Shown: positions 1-12,400 of the stretch, piece by piece | Numbering within the stretch: position 1 is the stretch's first letter | Layout of the letters: each line of letters begins with the position of its first letter | Source of the DNA: Cyanoderma ruficeps | Taxonomy: Eukaryota > Chordata > Aves > Passeriformes > Timaliidae | Length of the DNA: 64,000 nucleotides | Assembly (NCBI GenBank): GCA_008694505.1 | Contig: VZDJ01000090.1 | Coordinates: forward strand, 8,983,521 to 9,047,520 | Reading direction: 5' to 3' | Position numbers and translations under genes: made by a program | Notes under the pieces: model-generated | What the model was told of the DNA's origin: nothing | Database searches by the model: none | What the model saw: the letters and a program-made list of their open reading frames with translations, nothing else

Positions 1-220
1 GTAAGGATAGAGAATTCAAGGTTTTCATAGCCTGGTGGAATGCTCTGGCTGTGAGGTCCCTGGTGCTTGTAGGGGGCCTGACTGTAGCAGTCTGAGCAGG
101 TGTCTGGGGCAGCAAATTGGGGCGCACAATACCTGAAGGTAAAGTACCGAGGTATTTGATGTAGCACTGCTTACAAGCCAGGACTTAGCCCAGTATTATA
201 CACAACATCTGCCTTTCCTG

Positions 221-238
221 CTCTCTCTCTCTCTCTCT
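221..238. repeat. (CT)9 microsatellite
   Basis: Nine uninterrupted CT units within a pyrimidine-rich context. It is a simple-sequence repeat likely to vary in length between individuals. No function is implied. Confidence 0.9.
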
Positions 239-860
239 TCTGGTTTTCTACTTACTTCCCCTTTGCTTGCTGATTTGATTTGTTTTGTTTTCTTGGAAAC
301 TAGGTTGGTACCAGTTAGATTTTCCTATTTTCTTTCTTTGTTGAGATGCAAAATCTGGTTGTTCAATGCACAAGTGTGTGTGTAAACCACTGATTTATCA
401 AATTGTGTGACCAAATCCTAGCCTCCTTGAATTCAGTGGGAATTTCAGTTTATGTGTCAACAAGGCCAGGATTTCTTTCTCAGTAACTTGTACGCATAAA
501 ATGAAAATTGCTGCAGAGCTATATTTTTATAGAACAATTTACTGGCTGTTAAATTCCAACAAAAGTATTTTTATCGTCTGAAGGCAGGAAAATATTAGCT
601 TTATTTCATGTCATTGCTTAAGCTACATATTAATAATTAACCATTATTATAATGGAAGTCTTCCAGGTACAGAATGTACCCATTACTGAAAAATGGAAAA
701 TAGAAAAATGAGATAGGTCAGTGCCAATACAGAGCTTGAATATCTTAGACAAGACATCAGCAAAATTGCAAAAGCAGAGGTGTGATAACATTGTAAATAG
801 ACTCAGGTGTATTAATATCTGTTATTCCTAGTATTTGGATCTTGCATATTTAACTCCATC

Positions 861-910
861 ACTACTATAGTATCTGAATAGCAAAACTACTACAGTATCT
901 GAATGGCAAA
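861..910 (+). repeat. Tandem duplication, 25-bp unit x 2
   Basis: Bases 861-885 and 886-910 align end to end with no gap and differ at two positions, both transitions. This is a simple local tandem duplication. It lies in unique AT-rich sequence and overlaps no recognised feature. Confidence 0.9.
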
Positions 911-2551
911 ATTACCAAAAGTAATTAACTAGCCAAAATATTCTCCTTTCATTTGTTCTAGTAAGGAGCTTTTCCCTTCTTCTTTTACCATATTATTCAG
1001 CAGAGTCTGTATTATAGAGACAACTGTCTCTATCAAGAGCAGCATGAACTCCCTGTACTACTGCAAAATAGACCTTTCTCCAGGATTTTTTTTTGTTCCA
1101 GGTACTAAGGGCTATGTGAACATGCAGCCATGTCAGACCTATACCTGTAGCAGACTGTACTGTCTTTTTTTCTGGTGAATTTATTTGTGGAAAAGAGGGC
1201 GTGGAAATGGATACTTGACAGTATGCTGGGCCAGATTCTCTGGTAGCTGCACGAAAGCCTCACTTCAGGTTAAACCATGAAAATGGTGCATGATTCAAAA
1301 CATAGGTGAAAATCATGGTGTTCCATATCTGCTGTGTATTAGAAACAGCACCTGGTGTTTGCTGTTGGACACTACATTCCTGAAAAAACTATGCAAAGAC
1401 CCTTTGTCAGGCAATCTTATCTCCTCCTGAACTGCTTTTGAGCTCTGCATCCTTAAATGATGAAGGTTCCTTAAGAAAGCTCAATATAGACAAAGCCCAC
1501 TGAATTGTGTATTAGAAATATATCACCGTGTGGGAAAAAAAATGTGCTTCAAACAACACTAGTTATGTTACTAATAAAGAAATCATTCCTGTTTAGAGTT
1601 AACTTACATATACAGGAGGAAATGTGTGTACACAAGACCTACAGAGCCCCCAAACTTTGAATTTAATATGTGCTATTATTTTGCATAATGTAGGCTTGTT
1701 GCCTGTGCTCTGCATATAAATTAGGCTACTGGGTTGGGGGAAAAAAAACCACACTGTTTCTTCTAGTTTTCTCTGCTATTTTTAAAATTCTTGTGGGCAA
1801 ATAATTGTGAGAGTGTTGGGTTGTCTGGAATTCATAACCCCATTGCCATAATTGAGGGGGTAAAAGGGTGTATGCTGTGAGTATCTTGTGCTGCCTGGGC
1901 TGATGCTGGGTCTCTGCCTGGGGCTGTGAAGGTTTGTTCCACAGCTCTGAGAATGTCAGGGATGTGCTGGAACATGGTGCCTCCTGGAGTGAGGAGCAAA
2001 CACCTGCTCCATACCCCCTGCCAGCTCAATCAGACATTGGAATAGGAGGTGCTAGGGGTACTGCTCTAAGAGATTTCTCGTTATTCTATTCCAAATATTT
2101 GGAAGCTTTAATTATGGAACCTGACTTTAGTCTGCTAACATTCCCTTTTTCCACTAACACGTTGCAGCTGAGCCAGCTGAAACATACCATGACCAAAATA
2201 TTTTTACACAAGTCGTGTTCTGCATGCAGAAGCTCAGACCCAGAAGAAATTGCTGCACTAGGGTGGGACAGTCCAATGGCAATTCTCAAAGCCGGTATCG
2301 TCAATGAAGTTTATATATAGGCAAACAGCAGACCTAGGTTCAAAATGTGTAAAACAGAGCTCGTTGTGACTACAGATTTTGACAGTGCTTGAGTAGATAA
2401 GAAAACAAACACTTGAGAGATCAAGCCATGGTGTTATTTCAAAATTTTTTTACAAATACACTACACAGACAGTAGTGATGCTTACAGTTAATGAAGTCTG
2501 ATGCTTTCCATGATGGGATTCCACTTTCAATTGCTTATTCCTTTACCAAGG

Positions 2552-2592
2552 ATCAGCAATGAAATATTAAATTAAATCGGCAATGAAATATT
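2552..2592 (+). repeat. Short direct repeat, 24-bp period
   Basis: A 17-base segment beginning ATCAGCAATG at 2552-2568 recurs at 2576-2592 with one mismatch, separated by seven bases. This is consistent with a local slippage duplication. No coding or regulatory meaning can be read from it. Confidence 0.8.
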
Positions 2593-5500
2593 TCAAGGCT
2601 GAGAGTCTGTCTTGGACTCTGTGTGTGTGTTTGCTGTGTGCAAATTTCGGATAACATAATTCAATCATTTTCTGTAACAAGGTTAGAGGAAAGTGTATTG
2701 CTCGATGCTTGTTAAAGAAAAATAATAAGTATGTTAATATTTCACTTACAAGTTATGACATTTTGATATTTTACCAGAGTCGGTATTTGGCATTCAGCAA
2801 AGAAAACTGACCATGCACCAAAGATTTGCCTTTTATTGTGGCTATAAAAGGTCATCAAAATATGGGTAATTAAAAGGCTCTCAAGTGTGCAGGATAGAAA
2901 AGCTGGTGTCTCATAATGAGGGGGATGGGGTTGGAAGGTGTGATCTTTGAGAAGTTGAACTGGCAACATAACAGAAGTTTTCTGTGACTTGGATGCTACG
3001 CATGAAGAGATGAGGGAAAGGATGATGCTGATTCTGAGACATCTTGGCTGCTTTATCTCTATTTTCCCAGCAGAGATTAGCTTATGGGGTTTTGGAAGAA
3101 GCATGCTCTGGGGATTTGTTCCTTTAGCTGATCCAGCTCAGACAGAAACAGACTAATCATCCCCGGACAAGGCAACATAGCATTGCCAGTACAAGTTCTA
3201 AAGCATAGCTGTGAATGTGGCCACAACAGTCCTTTATTCCTCTTGAGTCACAGGGAAAAATTATATGGTGCATATGTTTCTGTTTCTAAGAAATAAACTC
3301 CAACATTTTTGTTGAATTGTAGTACAGTCAGCAGAGGTGCTCTTGTTCCTTTATTCATCATGGTGAGACAATACTCCTGCAGGAGAAACATTTATTTTAT
3401 TTTTTTTTCTTTCTGCCCTCAACCCCACATAGAGTTTTCTACCTGATGTGTTCCTCTCTCTGCATCAGTTTCTCAACATACTTCCTTTTTCTTCCTCCTC
3501 TTGGGCCATGTGGGACTTTGCATGTGCCACTTGTTTCTCATGTTTCACCAGTGCAGGCTCCTTCCAGCAATTCCTTCCAAATGAGCAGTTTGTAAAGTTC
3601 ATCTTGTAGAACAGAGAGGATGCAAAAGAGCTCCAGTTTATGAGGGGCCACCTAAGGCACAAGCTGAGATATGAATCACTTCAGCTCGGGAATGTGTGTG
3701 TTTGCTACAACTTCCCTGTGTTTTGGTGATCAGCCTGTTTGTGACTGTTGCTGGTCTGAATTGACAGTGTTATTTTTTGCCTTCCTGATATAGCAAATGA
3801 GTGAGAAAGATATTCCTAAGTTAGAGAGACAGAAATAAATTTCAGTATAATTTCTTTTACCCCGTACACGAAATGATGAAAGAGAGCAGTCTCATTCCTT
3901 TACAGTGTGCCAAGTCTCGTCTGAGGGAAGAGAGTTGGGGATCTAACAAGGAGACACCAATATGTTCCAGGTAAAATATATATCAGGAGTAATATAAAAG
4001 CAAGGAAAAGTGATGGGGCACATTGAGCACTACAAACTAGGGGCAGCCAGAGGCAAAAATCCTACGAATCTTATGTCCATTTGAGATAGCGAGTTTTGGA
4101 TTTTTGTCCTGTGTCAGAAGGCAACAGAGCCTGTTCTGTATTTCAGGCTATTCTCTGCTTGTGGTTGTTTCTGGAATAACATTTGTCTGCAGAACGTGAG
4201 GCCATTGTGAATGCTATAGTGTGGTATTTAAGGGGAAAAAATTGCTTTGTAGAGAACAACTGCTTTCTCTAACCAGAGCAAGAGGTTCTCTGAATCCACC
4301 AGCCAGCTGTCTCCTTGTTTTTCCAATAAAACTAGCTTAGCAAGGTGCCAAACAGGATATGAGAGGCATAAAGAGAAGGGATCATGGGGAAGACAGAGAC
4401 ACTTACTGGAACACAGCTCAGTGCCACTGCAGTAAAACATGGACCAAGAATTTGAGTGCTCCAAGCATCAAATGTGTTTTTAAGTGTGTGGACTTCTAGA
4501 GCTAAGGACCTTCTGCCATACTTTGTGTCAAAAAAGGTGCTTGAAATTAATAAAGTCATATTATTTTCATATTAATGCTTGAAATGTACTGTGAGTTTAG
4601 GTTTCTAGAGTTAAATAAGTGTTAGAGGCCCTTAAATCCTTGTCAGGGGTGTTTTGTAGTCTAAAGGCTGTTGTTTTGATATGATACTTCTGATTTCTGA
4701 TCATTGCATCAGCATAATTTGTCACCCACTCATGCCTAGCAAATCTTATAGAGTGAGGCCTTCTGATTGAGTTGTGAATTTAATTGAAATATGGCAATGG
4801 ATTTGTTTTGCTGTTCAGTCAACCAGAGACTCTTTACAAAGGAATAAACCAATAGCCGTGGTTTTATTTAGGTGAAGATCTGAATATTGTGGATTTCAAA
4901 GGGTATTTTTATTGGAAATCTTTTTTCCTGTTATGAGGAATGAGAGAAGGAATTTTTAAAGCACTTGTCGAAAATTTCAAGAAAATTGCGAGAAAACAAG
5001 CTGGAGTTTTTAATCTGAAAGGACACTCATCTTCTTTCTAACAGTACTAATGTTTACTGCTGCTTTTCTTTATGAATATTTAATGCACAGACCCTGAAAA
5101 CAATCTCATTCTCTCCTGAATTTCTGGAAATATTAGTTCTCGGTGTTCAAGATGTTACAATTGGACTAATGTGCCAGGTACTTTTCCAGAAGATTGGTTT
5201 TGAACAGATGGAAATTTACAGTGTAAAATAAGCCAAAACAGTAATGAAATATTTCCAGTCAGCTTTGTTATAAAAAAACAAACCCCACTAAAACTCAAAT
5301 TATTTGTCTTTTGAGATACATGTAAGAAAAGATAAAAGCTGTAATCTCAAAAGAAATAAAAAGTAAATGTGAAAGTATGAGGTAACTTCTATAATTCTCC
5401 TACAGCATAGCAATAAATTTATTTAAATAATGCTATTTTCCTTTTATCCTTGAGACCCAGTCATCTTGGATTCTTTTAAAGAAATTGTTTAAGCAATAAT

Positions 5501-6811
5501 GTTTTTTGTTTGTTTAGTAGTTTTTTGGCATCATAATCTCCCTTCACTTCTTTGTTTATTCTTTTACAAAAATAACTGGAAAATAACAACATAAACTTCT
5601 TGTATCCTGCCTTGGAATTTACCTGAAATGTGCTTCTTGAGAGCTAAAATGAAGTTTGGCATCTAGGGTCTCCACAGTATCTTAACTAAATAGTTCTTTC
5701 AATAAAAAACTTTAGATGAGAATTGAGCGAACTATTAATTTTCAAAGTCTTCTGTTCCCTTTAACCTTGTTTGTTCTTTTGTCTGTCTTCAGCAGATGGT
5801 TGGGTGACTGGCATTCTCTAACAATATTCACTGCTCATTAGCACCATGTCACTCTGTGTTCTTTCCATCTTTCCTGTTCTTTTTTCCTCCTTCATTTATC
5901 AACCTATACATTCATATGTTTAATAAGTCATTGACAGTGATGTAGGTTTTAACATTTGCCTTCAATATTTTCTCCAGAAATCCTGCTTGATGGCTAGGAG
6001 AAAGAAACCCCACGTCTGACATACAAGGTGATTAATGGAATATTAACCTCAGTAACTACTTTTCTGAGGAACCTTCAGAAGCATGAATTATTTGGTTTTA
6101 TTCATTGGTTGCCAAGATCAGTGTATATACTTGAAAATTCAAGCCAACCTTCTTTTCATAATGTATAATGAAATGCTGATTACAATGTATGCAGGGCATC
6201 ATAATATTAAATGGGTTTATTTGAAGGATGCAAAACAACACTATTTCTGAAATGAAATTATGAGGTTTTTGGTGCTCCTACAGATCTCATATTGTCAGAT
6301 CTGCTACACACCTAGCGTACATATTCTGTAGTCTCTTGTAGTCCATGTTGTCAGATCTGATGAGTGCTGTGCTGGCAGCTTCCAACACTGCAGAAACAAT
6401 TTCTCTCAGAACCTGCTAATCTTTAGTGGAAAAACTCTATCATTGAGGAATTTACTTTATGCAGAAATCTGAAGATATTCCTCTATAATTCCCATTTTTG
6501 TTTAGTTTATATCTGTTGAAGCATTTAAACTGATACTGGTGAAATCAGAATAAAGCCCCATGTTGACAGTATGCTCATACCTCTTCCAAAGGATTCCCTG
6601 AGTTCTGTTCTGAGAAATGGGGTTATAAAAATCTAGCCCACCATTCTTCTGACTCTACTTTTGATAAGCTCAGTGATGAAATTCCTCTTGACTCAAAGCA
6701 ATAGAGGGACAGTGTTTGGCAGATTTTCCTATTGGGCTGAAGCAAGAGCAGGGAAATACAACTTAGTGAATACATGAGCTTTACCCTAACTATTCAGAGC
6801 CCAGACAAAGA

Positions 6812-6856
6812 GCTTCTTTCTCTCTTTCCCTCTCTCTCTGTCTCTCTCTCTCTCTG
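6812..6856. repeat. Interrupted CT-rich microsatellite
   Basis: About 45 bases made almost wholly of C and T, with several (CT)n runs broken by single other bases. It is an imperfect polypyrimidine simple repeat. Confidence 0.85.
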
Positions 6857-7436
6857 TCACTTTCCTTTGTTTTTGTAATGTGAGAACATTTTAGTGCTAC
6901 TCTTCAGAATATTATGTTCTATAACCTCTGAGAGATTGTAAAATACTTTGCACCTCTTCTCCTGAATAATTGGCAGAAGACCTTTCTCAGAGAATCACTG
7001 TCTTTGAACCTTCATATTTAATTTGTATTTTACACATTAAGTTACAAAAGCAAGAAATCTGACTACAAATCTTTAATTAATCATAGCAAATTCTCCAACT
7101 GTGTGAAACATGATTCATTCTGCCTCTTGACTACTATAACACTTTAAATTTGATTTTTATAAATTACCTGTTCCACCAATGCAGTGTAAATGGATGTGTA
7201 AGGGATTGTAATTACCAAGAAACTCAATGATGTACAAATGAAAAGAGTACATAAGGAAAGAATTACAGTTCCAAACACTATATTATTTAATGCAGTGACT
7301 TTTAAAGTTTTTTTTCTTAAAATTGAACAGCTGTATTTTCTGGTTAATGCAGATGATTGTCAGAATCTTTTTGTTGTATAGAACAGAATGAATGATACCA
7401 TATGTACCAGCCATCTCTATGAATCCACAGGTAAAA

Positions 7437-7520
7437 TTATAGAATATTCTAAGGTGGAAGGGACTGACAAGGATCATAAAGTCCAACCCCTGACCCCACA
7501 TAGGACAATCCCAAAAATTA
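7437..7520 (-). mobile_element. CR1 retrotransposon 3' end fragment
   Basis: The plus strand reads as the reverse complement of a CR1 3' untranslated tail. It has a degenerate ATAGAAT start, then a GGTGGAAGGGACTG block, then a block containing GGATCATAAAGTCCAACCCC. The copy is only about 85 bp, so it is strongly 5'-truncated, as CR1 insertions usually are. The match is by recognition of the family consensus; subfamily and exact ends are unknown. Confidence 0.7.
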
Positions 7521-7939
7521 GAAACCAAAGAAGAATTTATGTAGAATTATACATAATTTTGCTTTTGCCTCATGTTCATGAAATAGGAATTTTGCAAGAA
7601 ATCATTTATGGTATCACTCAAGTGATTTGAGGTATGACTCCACTGAAATATCTTCTACTCAGTAATTGCACATGTAACTAATGAAGGCAAATGTTACAAA
7701 AATGAAAAAAATGTATCTGAAAAATGTCAAGCAAGTCATTGTTAGTGTGGATTGCACTTGGTATGTTGAAATTAAAAAATAAATATTATAACAATCAATA
7801 AAAATATATGTATAAATCAATGAAAATAAAATAATTGGTTTGAGCTTAGATAACACTTCTTTCCAGCACATATTTCAAACTCAGTTTTCCATGTAAATGG
7901 AAACACTTCTTTTTGTGGTCAAGTTTGTATTTACTACCA
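7521..7939. other. AT-rich non-coding DNA
   Basis: Very AT-rich sequence with many short A and T runs between a CR1 fragment and the GC-rich LTR-like block. I see no gene or repeat family in it. Confidence 0.6.
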
Positions 7940-8220
7940 GCAGAAGGATCGCTAGGTACCTAGATTCACTCAGGGTTTTAGTCAGAACTGAGAATTGCCA
8001 GAATCCAGGGCATCCCTCTGGGCACCCTGGATGGTCAGGGACCTTGTCAGAGATGTCTGGGACTCGAGCAAGAGGGTTTGAACCCTCGACAGGGGGTTGT
8101 GGAGACAGTCCAGGGGGGTTGGAGACCCTGGCACAGAGCCCAGGAGCACACTGGCTTTGATTTCGGTCTGTGGGAGAAACTCCCAACATTGAAAGAGGAA
8201 TTACGAACCACAAAGGTGTG

Positions 8221-8263
8221 AGTGAAAGTAGTGTTTTACTTAGTGAAAGTGAGTGTTTTACTT
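8221..8263 (+). repeat. Tandem repeat inside the LTR-like element
   Basis: A 21-base unit at 8221-8241, beginning AGTGAAAGTA, is followed directly by a 22-base near-copy at 8242-8263 with one extra base. Short tandem units in the U3 part of an LTR often carry transcription-factor sites; that role is inferred, not shown. Confidence 0.8.
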
Positions 8264-8498
8264 AGCACAGGGTGGAAAATTATATAATTTTGGGTTTTTA
8301 GAATGGAGTTGAATTGGGACAAGATGGAGGATTTAGGGCGGTGCCCTGAGTTCTCCTCCTTCTCCCTTGGTCTCCGTCTTCTGAAGTGATAGTGGCACAA
8401 AGCAGTTTAAGGGGATTGGGTCAAAGTAGAACTGACCCTTTTAGTATAGATAATAGGTATTGGTACGTAGTTGTAAATAAGAGACATGTAATTATCTG

Positions 8499-8505
8499 TA
8501 TAAAA
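8499..8505 (+). promoter_or_regulatory. TATA box of the LTR-like element
   Basis: TATAAAA followed by GG, placed about 100 bp before an AATAAA signal inside the LTR-like block. The position fits an LTR promoter. Whether it is active cannot be judged. Confidence 0.5.
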
Positions 8506-8598
8506 GGACAGCGATGCCCCATCAGGGGGCAGTCACCTCATGTCTTCACCATGGTTCAGATCTCGGCTGGGCACAGAGAAACCTGTGAGATATGAAAT

Positions 8599-8604
8599 AA
8601 TAAA
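8599..8604 (+). terminator. Poly(A) signal of the LTR-like element
   Basis: AATAAA within a run of overlapping AATAA motifs, about 95 bp downstream of the TATA box, as expected for the R region of a retroviral LTR. Confidence 0.5.
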
Positions 8605-8751
8605 TAACATGAGAAACATTGAAAAACAAGACCTGGAAGACTCCACTTCTTTCTTGCGATGTGGCTCAGGGCTTTCAGAGGCAAAAGACCCTCAACCATC
8701 TGAATCTCGGGGGAAGAACCAAACCTGAGAAGAATAAATCTGCTGTCTTCA

Positions 8752-9263
8752 AGATTGCTGGATCAGTTAATGGATCTGGGTGGCAATTAGAATTTTCTGC
8801 CAAAGCGAGGCTTCAGTTCCCCTAGAGGTTAACTGTTGGCATATTTCCATGTTATTTGAGCTAAACTAGAATAGATAATTTAATACCCAATCAAAACTAG
8901 GCTCAGCACACATGTCCAATAAGGTTTAATCCCGCTGGGTTCTAATCTGCTTCCTTAAATGTATCGGATGTTTACTGAAAGAGTGGACAGGAGCAAAATC
9001 TGAAAAACAAAAATTACTATAACAGTCTGTGAATGCAGTGACACCTGGTAAAGAGGGGTCTTATTTCAGTGTGGTAGGTGAATTTTTTCTGAAATCTCTT
9101 GGGAGGAATTAACAAAAAATTGCTGAAAATTAGAAATTAATAAGTGATAAATGTTGTGTGTTTTCTTTCAGATTTGATGCTCTTTCTTTCTGTGCAAGAA
9201 AATTCAAAGAGGGCTTTCTAAAAATTATACAATAATTGGGTTTGGAAAACCAGAAAATTCTCT
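8752..9263. other. Non-coding DNA between LTR and CR1 fragment
   Basis: No gene, RNA or repeat recognised. Some of it could be degraded retroviral internal sequence, but I see no motif that supports this. Confidence 0.5.
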
Positions 9264-9450
9264 GCTGAAAATTCCATCCAAATCCTTGCTCAAAGCAGGG
9301 CCTGTGCTGCTCAGGCTGCTGACTGTATTGTTGAGTCAAGTTTTGAACTTTTCCGAGGAGGAAGATTCCACAACATCCTTGGGAACCTTTTCCCAATGTA
9401 TGACAGCTCTCGTGGTGAAACCTTTTTTTCTAGCACTGGAAATCTACAGT
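9264..9450 (-). mobile_element. CR1 retrotransposon fragment, 3' region
   Basis: On the plus strand the sequence follows the reverse complement of a CR1 3' region. It includes a GCTCAAAGCAGGGCC block, a stretch resembling the gagttttgaa...ccacaac segment of CR1, and a GGTGAAACC segment. Divergence from the consensus is moderate to high, which suggests an old insertion. The left end near 9264 and right end near 9450 are approximate. Confidence 0.75.
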
Positions 9451-12400
9451 GTTGCAGTTTTTTTTCCATTGCTCACCCTTTTTTAGTTTGCTATAATTCA
9501 AAATCCAAATCACAAAGAAATGATGAGCATGTAGCTGCTATAGCTCCAGCAGCGTCACTGGACATGTCAAGCCAGGACAAAGTATGGGCCAGGTCTCTGA
9601 TGGGGAATGTTTAATAATCCACCAGCTGTATCTATTACAACTCTGGCAACGTTTTTCACCACCAGAGTAGTGGTACTGAGTCGTTGTTTCAACTGAGAGA
9701 TTCTGAGATTGTCACAGAAGCAGCCCCAGTGGATGACAGACTTAGTAAATGATGCATTGTCTTCCACGGCCTTAAAGTCTCATGTGTTTGGAAATGTAAC
9801 TCTCATGTGCAAAGACTTGTTGGTTTAAAAAAAATCACATTTTTATCTGTGGTAATCCCATCATGGAAGCAAGGCCATATCTAGAGTACTAAATATAAAA
9901 CCAGGTCTCATTAGAGTCTTAAAAGCACAAAATACAAGGAAATCTCACTCCTTCCTCCAGCAGATATGCACACTGTCCTGCAGGGAACAGAATATGTTGA
10001 AGCTTGTAGAAGGTAAAGAATATTCACTATCATAATCCTCATCTGACTGATCTGCTGAGGCCTCTTAATAGTTGGGGGGGATAAAGTGGGAGAAAGTCTC
10101 CTATTAGAGGAAGATTCCAAATCCCTTTCACTTGGGATATCAATCATGAGAGGAAATGAACCCCATTAAGCCTCTAAGATTTACAGCAATGCTTTAATAC
10201 CTGTTGATGCTTTTCACCAGAATTTGTCTCAGTGTAGGCCAGACTCTGAACCGTATTGTTCTGAAGAGAGAATGGCTGACTCGGTGCCTTGTGCGAGGAA
10301 GGGCAGGTGACACTTTGTTGCTCCAAAGCTACTGGTGCTTTCTCAGAGGAGTAATGCAGCTATTGATACAGATTTATATACATCTCCTCTTGTTTGTTCT
10401 TTCTTAAAACTCCTTGTAAAACTCAGATAAAACAAACAAGAAAGCGAAAATCAATATAAAACATCAAAGGTAAATTTGAATCTGTTATCTGAAAATCTAT
10501 GCAGCCCTGATGAGCTTAAACACAGTTCAAATATGGAGTTCAATAACTCAATCAAATCTGGTTCTTCAGTTTAGCTTTGTGAATGTTTTAGTAAGCTTTA
10601 TCTGTGTGTCCAGTTAAAAAATAAACTAGGTATCAGGAAGGCATGCGCCTTGTTTGGGGCTCTCTCTGCAGAAGTTTCCCACAGCTTCAGTCAATCATAG
10701 TCTGTACACAAATGCCTGTGCACCCCTTTGGCTTGTTTGTTTACTCCTCCTAGCTGGAAGCTAGCAAAGCACATGCTGGCTCTGCTTTTCATTATGCAAC
10801 AGGCAGCTGTCAATCTCTGTGTAATGCTGTCACAGCTTTGGTAATCTTGAGTGATGAACAGCTGTGCCTTGGGATATGAGCAAGGATAACTGGTACTCAT
10901 TTTATTGTCGATGTGGTGCTGTCATGAGCTCTCTCCCCATAACTTTTATTGCTTTCTATGTCATTTTAACTTGGCGCCAGTCATTTTCTTGTACAGAATT
11001 CCCAAATTGCACAGAAGTGTTTTGTCCTTAGCACGTGAACGTACAATGAAAAACAACTGAGTTTCTATCAAAGGAGTTCAAAAGCCCTTGTGTTTGCTTT
11101 GCTGTAAGGCATGAAGGAGCAGAGTCAGGGTGATTATCCTGGCTCAGCTGTAGAGTAGTAACTGCTTAGGCCATTTAACTGTTTTGGCTTACTTTCCTTG
11201 AAGCAATAGTTGGTGAAAGTTACTACTGTGATTTTGGTTTTTTTCTTGGTTAGGAGTTGTTGCTGTCACAGGATTTAATCAAGCATGATACATCATAATG
11301 GGTTTGGCCCAAACTTGCTGATGAATGAGTTTTCATTTGGTTTTGTAATTTTGAAATTTGGTTTTTACATTGAGGCTATGCAAGTATCAGTTTAATAATC
11401 TGCCACCTGAAAAATGCAAAGTGATTCAAATAAGAATATTTTGGTTATGCTTTCTTATTTTTGTTTTGAATTTCTATATGAGAAACTATCTCAGCTTTCA
11501 ATTTTAATACCCTCCTGTGTATGTATGTGTGAATGCATTCCATAATGCATATTTAATATCATATTGGTAGTTTTGGCAGTATTAAGCCAAAATATCTAAG
11601 AATTTTTTTTAATGTTTTAAAATCAAATCAGTTTGTATGGATGAACTAACAATATTTTCTAGGTTTAAGAAAATACCTGCAATTTGGATGAATATATGTT
11701 TTTGTTATCTGTCAAGCTTTATTCAGTGCAGAGTTTCTCTTGTATTTCACCCTCCTCCCCAGACTAATTCCCCACTCAGTCAACATTGCCATTTTCAAAG
11801 AGCTTTAGTTACAGGAAGTAAAGCGGAGATTTATGCTTCTGCATGGGATAAGACTCACAGGAAGGGAATGGGCGCCACTGACATATAAACCTGGAAGTTT
11901 TGCCATTGTTGAGACCTTTTTTTCTTTTGTTCTCAAGGTTTTGATGTTCATCAAAGCAGCTGCTGCCACAGGTGTAGCAAATCTTTCAGATGGCAGGGAG
12001 GGTTCCTCCCATCTGTGCACCTCCTCAGTGCCAACCCCAGCTATCTAATCTTGATGCAGGGTTCTTGAATTTAGCTATAATATAATGGTTATCGTTCATC
12101 TTTGGTGTCTGGAATCAGTCCCATGCAGGATGAATTTATTCTCTTAAAGCTCGGATGTGGGTTGTGTGTTCATTCACCTACAGAGAACCAGGTGTATGTC
12201 TGAGTGTGCACACTGTGTGCAAGTCAGTCCAAGGTAAAACTACTCATTATTTCATTGTCAAGCACCTTAAAAAAGCACTCTCAAGTATGCTGTGCTTGAA
12301 ATTCAACCATCCTACTATGGCAGTGATGGTTTTTTAGCTTCTCACAATTTCAGAAGACAGAGCTGAGATCCCTGTGCTTCTGTATCCAGTAGTAAATGTT

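Larger units (their letters stand above)
1..7436. other. Unique AT-rich non-coding DNA, no gene recognised
   Basis: I see no exon, RNA gene or large mobile element here. Open frames of up to about 128 codons occur (for example 1934-2320 plus and 2742-3104 minus), but their translations resemble no family I know and they are within what chance allows over 7 kb. The stretch contains a CT microsatellite at 221-238, a CT-rich run at 6812-6856, and two short tandem duplications (861-910 and 2552-2592), listed separately. Ancient repeats too decayed to see by eye may be present. Confidence 0.6.
7940..8751 (+). mobile_element. Probable endogenous retrovirus LTR (solo or remnant)
   Basis: A sharp rise in GC content at about 7940 starts a block that ends near 8751. 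A TGTGGGAGAAAC start at 8169 and a CA dinucleotide at 8750-8751 would give a 583-bp TG...CA element. Inside are a TATAAAA box at 8499-8505 and an AATAAA signal at 8599-8604, about 100 bp downstream, which is typical LTR U3-R spacing. A second AATAAA lies at 8733-8738. Bases 8221-8263 hold a 21/22-bp tandem repeat, common in U3 enhancers. No gag, pol or env-like frame is present. The general sequence resembles LTRs of passerine ERVs, but I cannot name the family. The GC-rich part 7940-8168 may be a leftover of internal sequence or the true 5' part of the LTR. No target-site duplication was found, so the ends are approximate. Confidence 0.55.

Noticed and set aside
1934..2320. Open frame of 128 codons on the plus strand
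   Set aside because: No recognisable domain or conserved motif, and no neighbouring exon-like structure.
7952..7963. 12-nt palindrome CTAGGTACCTAG
   Set aside because: Short palindromes of this size are common, and nothing links it to a function.
8070..8090. Sequence resembling a tRNA B box (GGTTTGAACCCTCGAC)
   Set aside because: No A box at the proper distance and no cloverleaf can be drawn. The motif is a local palindrome in the LTR-like block.
7881..8213. Minus-strand open frame of 110 codons across the GC-rich block
   Set aside because: It lies antisense in the LTR-like element and resembles no retroviral protein; GC-rich sequence simply has fewer stops.
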